Assembly: GCA_038087015.1 (NCBI GenBank)
Contig: JASBNA010000067.1
Coordinates: 1 to 64,000, forward strand
Reading direction: 5' to 3'
DNA from: Cerrena zonata
Taxonomy: Eukaryota > Basidiomycota > Agaricomycetes > Polyporales > Cerrenaceae
DNA length: 64,000 bases
Shown: piece by piece, positions 1-10,120 of the stretch
How positions within the stretch are numbered: the first letter of the stretch is position 1
Layout: each line of letters begins with the position of its first letter
Notes under the pieces: model-generated
The model's input: only the letters and a program-made list of their open reading frames with translations
What the model was told of the DNA's origin: nothing
Database searches by the model: none
Made by a program: the position numbers and the translations under genes

Positions 1-121
1 CACGCGTACGGACGGAGTTTAATGCTACGAGACGTTAGGGTAAATATGAGTTTTATCGTTCATTCAATAATGTACATACTTCGTGGGATGCTTAGAAAAG
101 AATAAGATTAGAGGTATAGGC
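1..121. other. 3' flank of SHM1 at the left window edge
   Basis: No ORF or RNA gene is recognisable in this short stretch. It lies immediately downstream of the SHM1 stop codon and presumably holds its 3' UTR. Confidence 0.5.
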
Positions 122-1612
122 TTACAAATCACCTGGAACAGGGTAAGAAGAGGCCCATTCAGAGACTTCTTTAGCCAATTGTTTAACTTGATCATCGTTA
201 TCAGCTAAGGATTTGAAAGAAGCTAATAATTCTTTTGGAACTTTACCTTCTTCTTTAGCTTTCAAAGCAATTGAGATATCCACGGCTCTTTGGAAGTAAT
301 CCGCAACCCTAGAGAATTCATCAGCACCAAAACCTCTTGTAGTCATGGCAGGAGTACCAACTCTCAAACCAGAAGGGAATAAAGCAGATTTATCACCAGG
401 GACGGTATTTTTATTGGCAGCGATGTTAGCTCTTTCTAAAACTGCTTCCACTCTAGCCCCATCGATATTTTTAGATCTTAAATCAACAAGGATTAAATGG
501 GTATCGGTACCACCAGAGACTAATTTGAAATCTTTAGATTCTAAAGCTTGAGCGAATTTTTTAGCGTTATCGACAACATTTTGTTGATACTCTTTATATT
601 CTGGTTCTTGAGTTTGTTTTAAGGCAACTGCTAAAGCAGAAATAGTATGATTATGAGGACCCCCTTGATGGGCAGGGAAAACTGAAAAATTAATTTTTTT
701 CTCTAATTCATAAGGAATTTCTTTACCTTTTTTAGTAACCTTTCTAATACCTTTTCTGAAGAAAATCATAGCACCTCTTGGACCTCTTAAAGATTTATGG
801 GTGGTGGTAGTAACAATATCGGAATATGGGAAAGGAGATTCGGTAACTCCAGCAGAAACTAAACCAGAGATATGGGCCATATCGGATAATAAATAAGCAC
901 CAACCTTATCGGCAATGGCTTTCATTCTCTTATAATCAATAACTCTGGAATAAGCAGAAGCACCAGCAACAATGACTTTTGGTCTGAAAAGAATTGCGTT
1001 AGCTTCTAAAGTATCATAATCAATTAAACCAGTTTCTTCATTCAATCTGTAAGGCATGGTTTGGAAGTATTTAGAGATGTAGGAGATCTTGGTACTTGGG
1101 GTTTGATAACCGTGGGATAAATGACCACCATGAGGTAAATCTAAACCCATAATTCTATCCCCAACTTCTAAAACTGCTGAATAAGCGTATAAATTGGCTG
1201 GTGCTCCAGATAATGGTTGCACGTTAACCCCCCATTCTTCTGGATTCAAATCAAAGGCTTTCAAAGCTCTCTTTTGACATAAAGCTTCGGCTTTATCAAT
1301 GATTTCATTCCCTCCGTAATATCTTTCACCTGGATAACCTTCAGAATATTTATTTTGCATTGCTGAACCCAATAAGTCCATAACAGCTTTGGAAGTGAAA
1401 TTTTCAGATGGAATCAAAGTAATAGAGTTCTTTTGTCTTTCTTGTTCTTGCTTCAAGATACTGGCCATTTCAGGATCAACGTCTTGAACCGATTTAGAAA
1501 TTAAGGCTTGAGCATTGGCGGATAATGCGTAGTTTCTGGCAGCATTGACGCTGGAAGCGGCTGGAACTCTTCTGGACTGGAACCTCAATGAACGCAAGGT
1601 ACTGGAAAGCAT
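122..1612 (-). CDS. SHM1: Serine hydroxymethyltransferase, mitochondrial
   Basis: This PLP enzyme interconverts serine plus tetrahydrofolate with glycine plus methylene-tetrahydrofolate. The 496-aa product starts at an ATG (1612-1610). Residues 1-28 are rich in Arg and Ser with no acidic residue ([12 protein letters not shown]), typical of a mitochondrial presequence, which distinguishes it from the cytosolic SHM2 paralogue. The substrate motif [11 protein letters not shown] is near residues 91-101. The PLP-binding [13 protein letters not shown] motif places the Schiff-base lysine at K273. Length is close to the yeast mitochondrial enzyme. The upstream region carries a cluster of GAGTC elements and a perfect TGAGTCA, suggesting Gcn4-type amino-acid control (inference). 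The frame is intact. Confidence 0.96.
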   Translation of the reverse strand: MLSSTLRSLRFQSRRVPAASSVNAARNYALSANAQALISKSVQDVDPEMASILKQEQERQKNSITLIPSENFTSKAVMDLLGSAMQNKYSEGYPGERYYGGNEIIDKAEALCQKRALKAFDLNPEEWGVNVQPLSGAPANLYAYSAVLEVGDRIMGLDLPHGGHLSHGYQTPSTKISYISKYFQTMPYRLNEETGLIDYDTLEANAILFRPKVIVAGASAYSRVIDYKRMKAIADKVGAYLLSDMAHISGLVSAGVTESPFPYSDIVTTTTHKSLRGPRGAMIFFRKGIRKVTKKGKEIPYELEKKINFSVFPAHQGGPHNHTISALAVALKQTQEPEYKEYQQNVVDNAKKFAQALESKDFKLVSGGTDTHLILVDLRSKNIDGARVEAVLERANIAANKNTVPGDKSALFPSGLRVGTPAMTTRGFGADEFSRVADYFQRAVDISIALKAKEEGKVPKELLASFKSLADNDDQVKQLAKEVSEWASSYPVPGDL

Positions 1613-2143
1613 TTTGTAATGGTTAATTGGAATATATCAATGAAGAAAAGGATTAAAGAAGGTGTCAAAGATGCTGAAAAAAAAAAAATTGAAAAATCCC
1701 CCTCGAGATGCTTCTTACGAGGGTGCCGGTCACGTGAATTTACCGTACAAACTCCATGAGTTACGACCACCGATGGTTCAGAGTCGCACGGAGTCGCTCA
1801 GAGTCACCCCCGAGTCAAGGGTTTGTATGGGGGCCAGCACCGAGTCAAGGGGGTCCCTGGGGCCCGAGTCGAGGGTGCTGCTAGCTGCTTTGCTTAAAAG
1901 GGGAAATGGTTGTGAAAACCGGATGCTGAGGCTACGTTTGGAATATGATTGGGGGTTGTGTTTGAGGAAATGGTGGTATCATTCGGAGGGAAGTGTAAGG
2001 CATGATGAGTCACTAGAAGGAAGATGCTGATTGGTCAATTGAGTAAATATCACAAAAAAGTACCAACCTGAGAGGCTATCCAAAGATTGGATAAGGGTAA
2101 TTGAATAAGAAGCTAGAATCGCAAGCGAATACGTTGTATATGG
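1613..2143. promoter_or_regulatory. SHM1 upstream region with GAGTC cluster and Gcn4-type site
   Basis: This gap lies between the SHM1 start and the kinase 3' end. Six GAGTC elements fall within 91 bp, at 1781, 1791, 1801, 1812, 1842 and 1866; three read GAGTCA, and two sit in the same CCGAGTCAAGGG context. A perfect TGAGTCA lies at 2006-2012 and a CACGTGA near 1731. TGA(C/G)TCA is the Gcn4 consensus, so one-carbon and amino-acid control of SHM1 is plausible. I see no gene here; the frame over 1662-2030 is GC-rich and lacks protein-like features. Confidence 0.5.
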
Positions 2144-3274
2144 TCACATGTAAAGTGAAAACTTTCCGAATGAATTTTTTTCACACAATTTGGTTTTACG
2201 ACGTAGCTGAATGTAGTTTTTAGGGAATTTACCCATTTTTTGTTGAAAATGCCAAAAAACATTAAAATTTATACTAATGCGAATATATAGATGCAAAATT
2301 ATATAATTACACCAGTACGAGTCTGGAGTGATCAAAGGAGCAACGGGATGATTCAGTACAAGAAGCAACTGCATCAAACCAGTTGTCGTTGTAGAAAAAG
2401 TCAATACTACATCTGGTTGTAGGATCAATTTGAAAATATGACTTAGCAAAGGAATTGACTCGCGAGGTAGGTTTCTCAATACTGACTCAATACCAACTTC
2501 TTGATTTTCACTATTCAAGGTTGGATCAGGTAGATTACAAGTATCTACCAAATGGTTGTTTTGTTTGAATGCAACATAAGTTGAGTCTGATAATCTGGCT
2601 GATTTCCAAGGAAACTTATGATTCAATTGATAGTATAACATGATACCAATTGACCAAATATCGGATTTGCCACCATCATAATAGATGGAGGTAATGGTTT
2701 CAGGAGAGATATAATGGTCCGACCCTACTACGCCTATTGACTGATCACTCGTGGATGTGCAGGTAGCCATATCGATTATTTTAACGAACCCATTCTTATC
2801 AATCACTATATTTTCTAGTTTCAAATCTCGATGGCATAAGTGGTTAGCATGTAAGTATCTCACTCCGTTACATATTTGTTTCCAAAAACATAAGTTTTCG
2901 GTTGGTTCAATTGTATTTCGTCTCAATAAATTGAATAAGTTATCACTACCGGTTTGCATGAAAATTTTAACATTTAAACCATTGAACGATACCGAATACT
3001 TATAAACTTTTATGAAGTTTATGTTATCGATTTGACTAAGCACTTGATACTCGTGAAGGACCCGAGTATGGTATTCCTTAGTGGACTCATATCCTTCTTT
3101 ACAATGATACGTTTTAACAACGTAAGTAAACCCAGCAGTTTTTTTCAGTTTATACAAGTCCACTGAACCAGAAATGCCTTCACCCAATCTCTTGATCTTA
3201 GAATCATTTCTAGAGAACTTCAATCCACTCTCATCACTCCCACCAGACTTATGTCTCATTCGAAGTAGTCTCAT
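2144..3274 (-). CDS. Divergent Ser/Thr protein kinase of the fungal HAL/NPR1 family, C-terminus frameshifted
   Basis: A compact kinase. The ATG is at 3274; an in-frame TTG lies three codons upstream. Visible motifs are the glycine loop (GEGISGSV, residues 31-38), VAIK-type K54, helix-C E75, catalytic HRDLKLEN (148-155) and GSDHYISPE (184-192). The GSD-Y-PE form and the later FPWKSARLSD are typical of the yeast HAL4/HAL5/NPR1/PTK2 group that regulates plasma-membrane transporters. DFG is replaced by DMA (168-170), keeping the metal-binding Asp. The long disordered N-terminus usual in that group is missing. After about residue 295 the open frame becomes unlike the family. The other frame reads FYNDNWFDAVASC, which matches the family end, and stops at 2307. 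The native product may be about 322 aa. The exact orthologue is not identified. Confidence 0.75.
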   Translation of the reverse strand: MRLLRMRHKSGGSDESGLKFSRNDSKIKRLGEGISGSVDLYKLKKTAGFTYVVKTYHCKEGYESTKEYHTRVLHEYQVLSQIDNINFIKVYKYSVSFNGLNVKIFMQTGSDNLFNLLRRNTIEPTENLCFWKQICNGVRYLHANHLCHRDLKLENIVIDKNGFVKIIDMATCTSTSDQSIGVVGSDHYISPETITSIYYDGGKSDIWSIGIMLYYQLNHKFPWKSARLSDSTYVAFKQNNHLVDTCNLPDPTLNSENQEVGIESVLRNLPRESIPLLSHIFKLILQPDVVLTFSTTTTGLMQLLLVLNHPVAPLITPDSYWCNYIILHLYIRISINFNVFWHFQQKMGKFPKNYIQLRRKTKLCEKNSFGKFSLYM

Positions 3275-3599
3275 TGGTGACAAGACAATTTTTCAGGGCC
3301 AACCTGTAACTGCCAATAACTATTCCAGCAACCTGTACAACAGCTCAATAACCAGTAGAGTCCAATCTGTATCGGGCCAACCTGTAACAGCCAAACCGGT
3401 AAGAGGTTAACAGAGCAATGGCATTGCTTATCAGGTCACAAGGTCGTGGCGTTGCGCATCTCTCCATAAAAGTCACATTCTCATCCCCAAAGAGAAAAAG
3501 GTATGCTGGTATAAAAAGCCGATAGGGGATGGCTTCTTTTTATATAAAGAGTAGTTCTTTAGTGGCAATTTTCAGTACTTCTCTTACTTTTAATAAACG
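3275..3599. promoter_or_regulatory. Divergent promoter between the kinase gene and PRC1
   Basis: TATA-like elements lie at 3510-3518 (TATAAAAAG) and 3541-3549 (TATATAAAG), suitably placed for PRC1. A 15-bp direct repeat, GGGCCAACCTGTAAC, occurs at 3296-3310 and 3374-3388. No gene is seen. Confidence 0.5.
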
Positions 3600-5243
3600 A
3601 TGAAGTTATCGGTAATTGCAGCAGTTACTATTGCTTCGAGTATTGGCTCAATTGAAGCCTTACACATTCCAAATTTTGGTTCTTATGTTGATAATGTTCA
3701 ACAAAGATTAGGATTTGACTTTGATAGAATTACTTCTCAATATCATGACGTTGTTAAGTCATTTGATTTTGGAGAAAGTAATGTTTTAGAAAATATTGCT
3801 AAATATTTGAAACAACCAAAGGAATACATTCCTATGGAAACCAAGGAATTATGGCTGGAGATGATGATGAAATTCCCCGATACTATTAGTTCGATGGATT
3901 TTAAGTCTAAGCCAAAGAAATTTACTAAACAATTGAAAAATAAGTTTGATTTCCATGTTAGTGATGCTAAGCATCCAAATCATGAATTGAGAGTTAAGAA
4001 GACTCCTAAAAGTTTAGGTATTGATAAAGTTAAACAATATAGTGGTTACTTGGATGTGGTTGATGAAGATAAACATTTCTTTTATTATGTATTTGAATCT
4101 AGAAACGATCCTAAAAACGACCCAGTTATTTTGTGGTTAAATGGTGGACCAGGGTGTTCATCATTAACTGGTTTATTTTTTGAATTGGGTCCTTCATCAA
4201 TTGGTGAAGATTTGAAACCAGTTCATAACCCATATAGCTGGAATAATAATGCTACGGTTATCTTTTTAGATCAACCAGTCAATGTTGGTTATTCTTACTC
4301 TTCCGAATCAGTTTCTTCGACTATTGCTGCTGGTAAAGATGTTTATGCCTTTTTGGAATTATTTTTCAAACAATTCCCAGAATATAATAATTTACCATTT
4401 CATATTGCTGGTGAATCTTATGCTGGTCACTATATTCCAGCATTTGCTCTGGAAATTTTAAAACATGAAGATCGTCACTTTAATTTGACTTCAGTTTTAA
4501 TTGGTAATGGTTTAACCGATCCTTTAACCCAATATAAATACTATGAACCAATGGCTTGTGGTGAAGGGGGAGAACCTTCAGTTTTAGAACCAGAAGCTTG
4601 TCAATCCATGGAAGATGCCATTCCAAGATGTTTATCCTTGATTAACTCTTGTTATGAATCTAATTCTATCTGGTCTTGTGTTCCTGCCACCATTTATTGT
4701 AACAATGGTCAAATGGGTCCATACCAAAGAACCGGTAGAAACGTTTATGATATCCGTACCATGTGTGAAGGTTCTAGTTTATGTTATAAAGGCTTGGATT
4801 ATATTAGTGACTATTTGAATTTACCTGAAGTTAAAGAAGCTTTGGGTGCTGAAGTTGATGAATATGAATCTTGTAATTTCGATATCAATAGAAACTTCTT
4901 ATTAGCTGGTGATTGGATGAAACCTTATTTCAAAGCTGTCACCGATTTATTAGAAGAAAAATTACCAGTCTTAATCTATGCTGGTGATAAAGATTTCATC
5001 TGTAATTGGTTGGGTAACCAAGCATGGACTAACGCTTTACCATGGTCCCACCAATCAGACTTTGAATCAGAAAAAATTAAAGATTGGAAAGTTGGTAAGA
5101 AATCGGCCGGTGAAGTTAAAAACTACAAGCACTTTACCTTCTTGAGAGTTTTCGGTGGTGGTCACATGGTTCCTTATGACCAACCAGAAAATGCTTTAGA
5201 TATGGTTAACACCTGGTTAGCTGGTAATTACGGTTTCCAATAG
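3600..5243 (+). CDS. PRC1: Vacuolar carboxypeptidase Y precursor
   Basis: This vacuolar serine carboxypeptidase (family S10) degrades peptides from the C-terminus. The 547-aa preproprotein starts at ATG 3600 with a signal peptide (residues 1-20). A propeptide of about 120 residues follows. It contains QQRLGF near residue 35, at the place of the QRPL vacuolar-sorting signal of the S. cerevisiae enzyme. The mature part shows NGGPGCSS (from 181), the nucleophile in GESYAGH (S273), the Asp in DKDFICNW (about D465) and the catalytic His in GGGHMVPY (H522). The many conserved cysteines of CPY are present ([19 protein letters not shown]). A CTG codon at 4449-4451 (residue 284) sits in FA-x-EIL, where S. 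cerevisiae has Ser. This is evidence for CUG-Ser decoding. Confidence 0.97.
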   Translation: MKLSVIAAVTIASSIGSIEALHIPNFGSYVDNVQQRLGFDFDRITSQYHDVVKSFDFGESNVLENIAKYLKQPKEYIPMETKELWLEMMMKFPDTISSMDFKSKPKKFTKQLKNKFDFHVSDAKHPNHELRVKKTPKSLGIDKVKQYSGYLDVVDEDKHFFYYVFESRNDPKNDPVILWLNGGPGCSSLTGLFFELGPSSIGEDLKPVHNPYSWNNNATVIFLDQPVNVGYSYSSESVSSTIAAGKDVYAFLELFFKQFPEYNNLPFHIAGESYAGHYIPAFALEILKHEDRHFNLTSVLIGNGLTDPLTQYKYYEPMACGEGGEPSVLEPEACQSMEDAIPRCLSLINSCYESNSIWSCVPATIYCNNGQMGPYQRTGRNVYDIRTMCEGSSLCYKGLDYISDYLNLPEVKEALGAEVDEYESCNFDINRNFLLAGDWMKPYFKAVTDLLEEKLPVLIYAGDKDFICNWLGNQAWTNALPWSHQSDFESEKIKDWKVGKKSAGEVKNYKHFTFLRVFGGGHMVPYDQPENALDMVNTWLAGNYGFQ

Positions 5244-6647
5244 TTGATTCATATACTATCTAGTTTTTTTTTTTTCAAATCTGATTTTTATGTCTGCAGA
5301 ACCTCAGTGAGAGTGTTTTGCAATCTCAAGTATACGTTTAACGCTATCATTTCCCATGTAGATTACAAACTTTATTACTCGAGAAGCTGATCTAACAATA
5401 CAAATTTGTAATACAAAATAAACAGACGAAGCAAGTTCGATTATTATACTGTTTAAATTACTGTTTTTCAATAAAACAATCGTTGAAAGTAACATAACAG
5501 TTCACATCACAGTACCCTATAGCCATTACCGTACGATAGAGCACACTACAGTACAGTAAAGTAGAGCTACAGTAAGGTGAAGTAACGGTAGTGTTTATTT
5601 GGAACCTTCCAAATTTGGAACAAAAAAAAATAGCAGTGTTGACATTTGTTAAGAAACGAGCGAAAAGACGCAAAAAAACTAAAAATTAGCAGTAATTGTT
5701 TTTGTTTTTGCTTAATTACTACTCTACTTTGATGATACATGAGATGTCCGATTATACTAGCGGTTGGATGGGTCACATAACCCTAGGGTGCTTCTTTATT
5801 TATTATTATTATCATTGTAGAGTCCCATAGTTCTTTCTAGACAGTCGAGAAGTCGTTGTAAAGAGAAGCTTAAGGACTTCTATTATGTATGGGTCCACGA
5901 TGGATGATTGTAGCAAAGATATTCCATCAATAAAGTAGAAACAACAAGTGTGTAATCATTGCTAGACAAAGTATTGATAGTGTATTCCATCTGTACAGTT
6001 TCCTTTCTCCTTGCAGATTAAATTTCATTTTTTGTTAAAATCTTAGTAAACTGATTTCGAGGCTAATAAAAATCATTGACTTTCAGCTTATTTCTTTTCC
6101 TTCCTATCTTTTCTTAACCTTTTTCTAATCTTATCACATTCCCTAGCTGATTTCTCAGTTTCTTCCTTCGTTATACCCTCAAACGTTTGGCTGATTTCTG
6201 GTACTCCTGTCAACGCATCAATTTTTTGTCCTATTTCACCCAGCAGGAATTAATCAATTGTCATCTCGACCTGGCTAATAATATCCACCAATCCCATTCC
6301 AATTGCCATTTACTTGTTTGGAAAGTAATTTCACTTGAACCTCATCACAACCCGCTTGTCTCGAGTCCTGGATCCGGAATTATCAACCAGCATTTGGTCT
6401 TTATATTGCTTCTTCTTAATGGGATATTAAAGCAAAAAAAAAACTTGAAAGAAAGCTGGTAATTCGTAATTAAAAGCATCTGTACATACAACAAAAGGGA
6501 TAAAATATTACTATTCTTTGACCTACTTCAATATCTTTCATTTTTGAAAAGATATTCTTTTCTTTATCGGTGTACCTACATTACATTCCAGAAGCTATTA
6601 TTATTTTTTTATTCCCTATTCAAAATCATCATTAGTATTATCAGGCC
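5244..6647. other. 1.4-kb intergenic region without a credible gene
   Basis: This gap is AT-rich with many short homopolymers. A patch at 5530-5595 repeats AGTA/ACAGTA words irregularly. ACCCTAGGGT near 5780 resembles a Tbf1-type CCCTA element. The longest open frame (6187-6462) has no protein-like composition. I saw no tRNA T-loop/A-box pair. The right part is probably the promoter and 5' leader of the gene starting at 6648. Confidence 0.45.
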
Positions 6648-9600
6648 ATGCACCCAATACATATTCCAATACAGTTCCTTTTGATTTCATCTTGTGTGGT
6701 AACCTCAACTTTATCAATAATCATCTATACTAAATCCAACCATGAGATAATATTACTTTTATTCGTTATAAGTGGATACATAGTATCTTTCTTTACTACA
6801 CTACTGTTAATAGTGAATGTTTTCTCAAAAAATCATACAATTGGTAAAGATATAATAGACTCTTCATTAGCAATACCGAGTTATCTATTTCATACTGTGA
6901 TGGGTATTTATTTAATAATTAAACTTATTCAAGGTATTTTAAATTTTAAAATAATTCCTCCAAAACATTGTGAAATAATAATACCAGTATTATTCATCTT
7001 TTCAGTATTATTAATGGGGATTTCAACTTTTCTTTTGATAATAAGTATCATTACAACAATAAATTGTTCTCAAGATCAATTTTTTGCCAATGATCAACAG
7101 GAGAAAATGGAACAATTAGATAATTATAAAGATTCTTATGATTTAGAGTCTCAAATCTCAATTGAAAATAATAATAATAACAGTCAATTAACTTATAATC
7201 ATCCGATTAAACAATTTTCTGATAAAACTTTGGCAGAAGCTGATAATCAATTATCCCCTTCGAATATAATTGACCAACAATCTAAAAATACTTCTCCTTC
7301 TTATGGAAATAGTGATAAACCTCCTCAAATAACTATAAATGACCCTATAACTGATGAATCAAATGTTCTTGATTATATTATCAAAAATTCAATGGATTTG
7401 AAAAATGACTCAAATTCAGAAGAATACCTCGATTATAATAGAAACAATTGGATGGATTCAAATACAAGACTCCACTCTTTAAAATTGAACGAATTTGATT
7501 CAAATGATAATATAATTGATGGTTCAAATGAATTACCAATTACTAAAAATAGGAAAAATACCTTCAATTCAATCTTTGGATCTTCATCAAAAGAACCTTA
7601 TAAGAAAAACCATCAAAAAAATTTATCAAACGAAACTATTTCTTACTTAAAATACTCAAAAAGTCTGCCAACTTTATGGAAATCTCCAACTTTTTTGAGT
7701 TCAAGAAGTCCAACTAGTTCAAGATTCAATGATTTTAAGGATAGATTTATGGAAAGAAATTCGACCCTTTTCAGTTCAACATCAAATCTTTCCTTTAATA
7801 GCCCAACAATTCTGAACTTTAGTGATTCAAGTCCAAATTTGCATAGTAACGTTATTAATAATCAAAGGATTTCTAAAATGATGATTGGTAATGCTTCGAA
7901 AGCTTCTCTCTCAACTATCTTCACCGATACTTCAAATAATTTAAAATCAAATGAGAACGATTCAACATCATTCAATAATAGAAGAGTATCAATGATTAAC
8001 TCAAACAGAAACTCCATTCCTCTTGATGCAATGCAACTTAATAACATCGAAGAAAAACCTTCACAAATTCAAGATAATATTTCATCAAATGTGAAAAGAT
8101 CTAAGTCTGCAAGTTATATCAAAGATAATACCAAACGTATCAAGAGAAGAGAACAGAATTGGAAATCAATAAATGATGAAAAACTTTTCGTTCAAAATTT
8201 TAATGAAATTCTTTTACCTTCAGTTCTTAAAAGTGGTGAAAGCCCAATCTTGGAAAGAAAAAAGCAGCAACAAGAATTGTTAGAAAAAGAACAACAGCAA
8301 CAACAACAACAACAGCAACAACAAGATATGATTATCCAATCGTCAGTAAATGATAGAATTCAAGCTGAATTTCAACAACAATTTCCAAAGCCACCAGCAT
8401 TAAATATTAGTGGAACTCCTCCAAGAGAACAATTCAAAAAGATGCCATTTTTGAGTCCAGTTGGTGAAAATGAAATTGAGTTTACTCCAGCAGATAACGA
8501 TGCTGCAGCTCAAAACAACGAAGAATCCATCAAAGATGAAAATGATTCTTCTATGTTTGAGCATAACTTACCTCATTGCGGAGATTTTGATGAACCAATT
8601 AATGATCAAGAGTTTTCTGGTTTTGATCAAGAAACTGTTATCTGGAAAGATGATCTCCCAATGGGTAAAGAAAACATCTACGTCAAGAATCAGGATAGTT
8701 CTGAGACTATGGATGATGCCAGGGTCTCTGAAACTGCAGAAGATTATTCCAATACCTTGAATGGTTTAGAGAAAATTCCAATTTCGAAAACTGCTTGGTT
8801 GCCAAAGGCAAATAGTCAAAATAAATCATCATCTATTCATAATATTTCTTTACAAGACTGGAATGAAAACATCGACGCGTGGAATGATCAAAGAAATAGA
8901 TCAGGAGCCAATTTAAATATTCCAGGGATAAATAGATTAGTGAGTGATCAAAATTTGAAAAATTTTAATGAAAAAGATGATAAGGGCAGCTTACTTTTAC
9001 CTCCTGCTGATCCAAGATCGGATAATATTGATAATATTAGTGATTTAAATAGTGGGAATGAGGGCTCAACAAGATGTCCTTCTTATTCGATTCTGAGTAG
9101 ATCGTACAGTGCACCATCGTTACATACATATAGAAATGTTTCGAATAGAAGCTCTAGCACCAAAGCCAGCGGGCCTGGTATTGAGTGTGCAGAAGAAGCC
9201 ACAAAGTCAATTCCTACTCATTCTCATAAAGAATCGATTCTATCCTCTCTGGATAATACATTAAGACATTGCGTTACTCCTACTGAAAATTATACTTCAG
9301 CTAATACGTCACCAATTAGAAAGATATTTAATATGGAGAGTCCTAAAAGATTAAGCAATGTTTTCCAAAAGAAAAAGGCAAACAGAGTAAGTGCTGATCT
9401 TAATATCTTGAATAAATTTTCGGCACCTGGTCATAAGCATAGCGAATCTGTCATTTCAAATCAATATTCAGTTACTTCGGCTGTCTCCTCAAAATCTAGT
9501 TCTCCTAAAAAATCATTAAGGTCCATAATCAATAAGGGTCATCGCCAGTCACATTCTTCAAGTGCATCTTTCTCTCTTCCAACAAAACCCGCATGGTCCA

Positions 9601-9830
9601 CTACAGTAAAATCAACTTCTCAATCACCCAATGAGTATAACAACTTGGAACATATCGAGCATATATACGACCCAATAGACTTTTGGGACCTTGACACCGC
9701 TCCTAGCTCGGATAGGTCGAGAGTCAGTTCTGCTCCTAGTGCTGTCATTGGTGAATATGACCGGGAAAAATGGAGAACCTTGAAACTTTTACAAAATCAA
9801 GAGAAAATGTCACTTGAAAACTCTGCATAA
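6648..9830 (+). CDS. Four-TM membrane protein with long Ser/Asn-rich disordered cytoplasmic tail, unknown function
   Basis: I do not recognise this 1060-aa protein. Residues 1-140 hold four strongly hydrophobic segments (about 7-28, 35-60, 73-98 and 107-135) separated by very short loops. Everything after about residue 145 is low-complexity, rich in Asn, Ser, Asp, Lys and Gln. It includes a poly-Gln tract encoded at about 8285-8325 and many Ser-Pro or basic-Ser motifs that could be phosphosites (SPTFLSSRSPTSS, ESPKRLSN). A more ordered patch appears at the extreme C-terminus (IYDPIDFWDLD, then EYDREKWRTLKLL), which may be a conserved interaction motif. The architecture suggests a plasma-membrane or cortical scaffold (inference). 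Start ATG 6648 is the first in frame. The whole frame is open. Confidence 0.85.
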   Translation: MHPIHIPIQFLLISSCVVTSTLSIIIYTKSNHEIILLLFVISGYIVSFFTTLLLIVNVFSKNHTIGKDIIDSSLAIPSYLFHTVMGIYLIIKLIQGILNFKIIPPKHCEIIIPVLFIFSVLLMGISTFLLIISIITTINCSQDQFFANDQQEKMEQLDNYKDSYDLESQISIENNNNNSQLTYNHPIKQFSDKTLAEADNQLSPSNIIDQQSKNTSPSYGNSDKPPQITINDPITDESNVLDYIIKNSMDLKNDSNSEEYLDYNRNNWMDSNTRLHSLKLNEFDSNDNIIDGSNELPITKNRKNTFNSIFGSSSKEPYKKNHQKNLSNETISYLKYSKSLPTLWKSPTFLSSRSPTSSRFNDFKDRFMERNSTLFSSTSNLSFNSPTILNFSDSSPNLHSNVINNQRISKMMIGNASKASLSTIFTDTSNNLKSNENDSTSFNNRRVSMINSNRNSIPLDAMQLNNIEEKPSQIQDNISSNVKRSKSASYIKDNTKRIKRREQNWKSINDEKLFVQNFNEILLPSVLKSGESPILERKKQQQELLEKEQQQQQQQQQQQDMIIQSSVNDRIQAEFQQQFPKPPALNISGTPPREQFKKMPFLSPVGENEIEFTPADNDAAAQNNEESIKDENDSSMFEHNLPHCGDFDEPINDQEFSGFDQETVIWKDDLPMGKENIYVKNQDSSETMDDARVSETAEDYSNTLNGLEKIPISKTAWLPKANSQNKSSSIHNISLQDWNENIDAWNDQRNRSGANLNIPGINRLVSDQNLKNFNEKDDKGSLLLPPADPRSDNIDNISDLNSGNEGSTRCPSYSILSRSYSAPSLHTYRNVSNRSSSTKASGPGIECAEEATKSIPTHSHKESILSSLDNTLRHCVTPTENYTSANTSPIRKIFNMESPKRLSNVFQKKKANRVSADLNILNKFSAPGHKHSESVISNQYSVTSAVSSKSSSPKKSLRSIINKGHRQSHSSSASFSLPTKPAWSTTVKSTSQSPNEYNNLEHIEHIYDPIDFWDLDTAPSSDRSRVSSAPSAVIGEYDREKWRTLKLLQNQEKMSLENSA
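8285..8325 (+). repeat. CAA/CAG tract encoding poly-glutamine
   Basis: Mixed CAA and CAG triplets lie inside the 1060-aa membrane protein and encode about 11 consecutive Gln after an E/K/Q-rich stretch. The tract is probably length-variable between strains. Confidence 0.8.
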
Positions 9831-9975
9831 TACACATACCCAAAGTCTGTGACTTACTAGCATTTTCAGTTTCTTTTAATAGCATAATACCATTTTTCTG
9901 TATATATTAATAATTAATTTAATATTCTTAATTTTCCATAGTATCACCGTATTGACTGCAAAATTCGCTCGACAA

Positions 9976-9988
9976 AATGTACGGGTGT
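9976..9988 (-). promoter_or_regulatory. Perfect Rap1-consensus site upstream of MTR4
   Basis: On the minus strand the site reads ACACCCGTACATT, a full match to the yeast Rap1 consensus ACAYCCRTACAYY. It lies about 133 bp upstream of the MTR4 ATG. Confidence 0.6.
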
Positions 9989-10120
9989 GACAGAAATTAA
10001 GCAGCCCCGTGACTTTTTTATAGCGCATCTCATTTAGTTTTTTTTTTTTTTATTTTTCAAAATGATTTTCACAATTAAAGCTATTCATCTTTAAAATAAG
10101 AATCTTTTAAACCATTGAAA

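Noticed and set aside
6300..6400. Possible tRNA around CTCGAGTCCTGGATCC
   Set aside because: No matching A-box or acceptor stem was found within tRNA distance.
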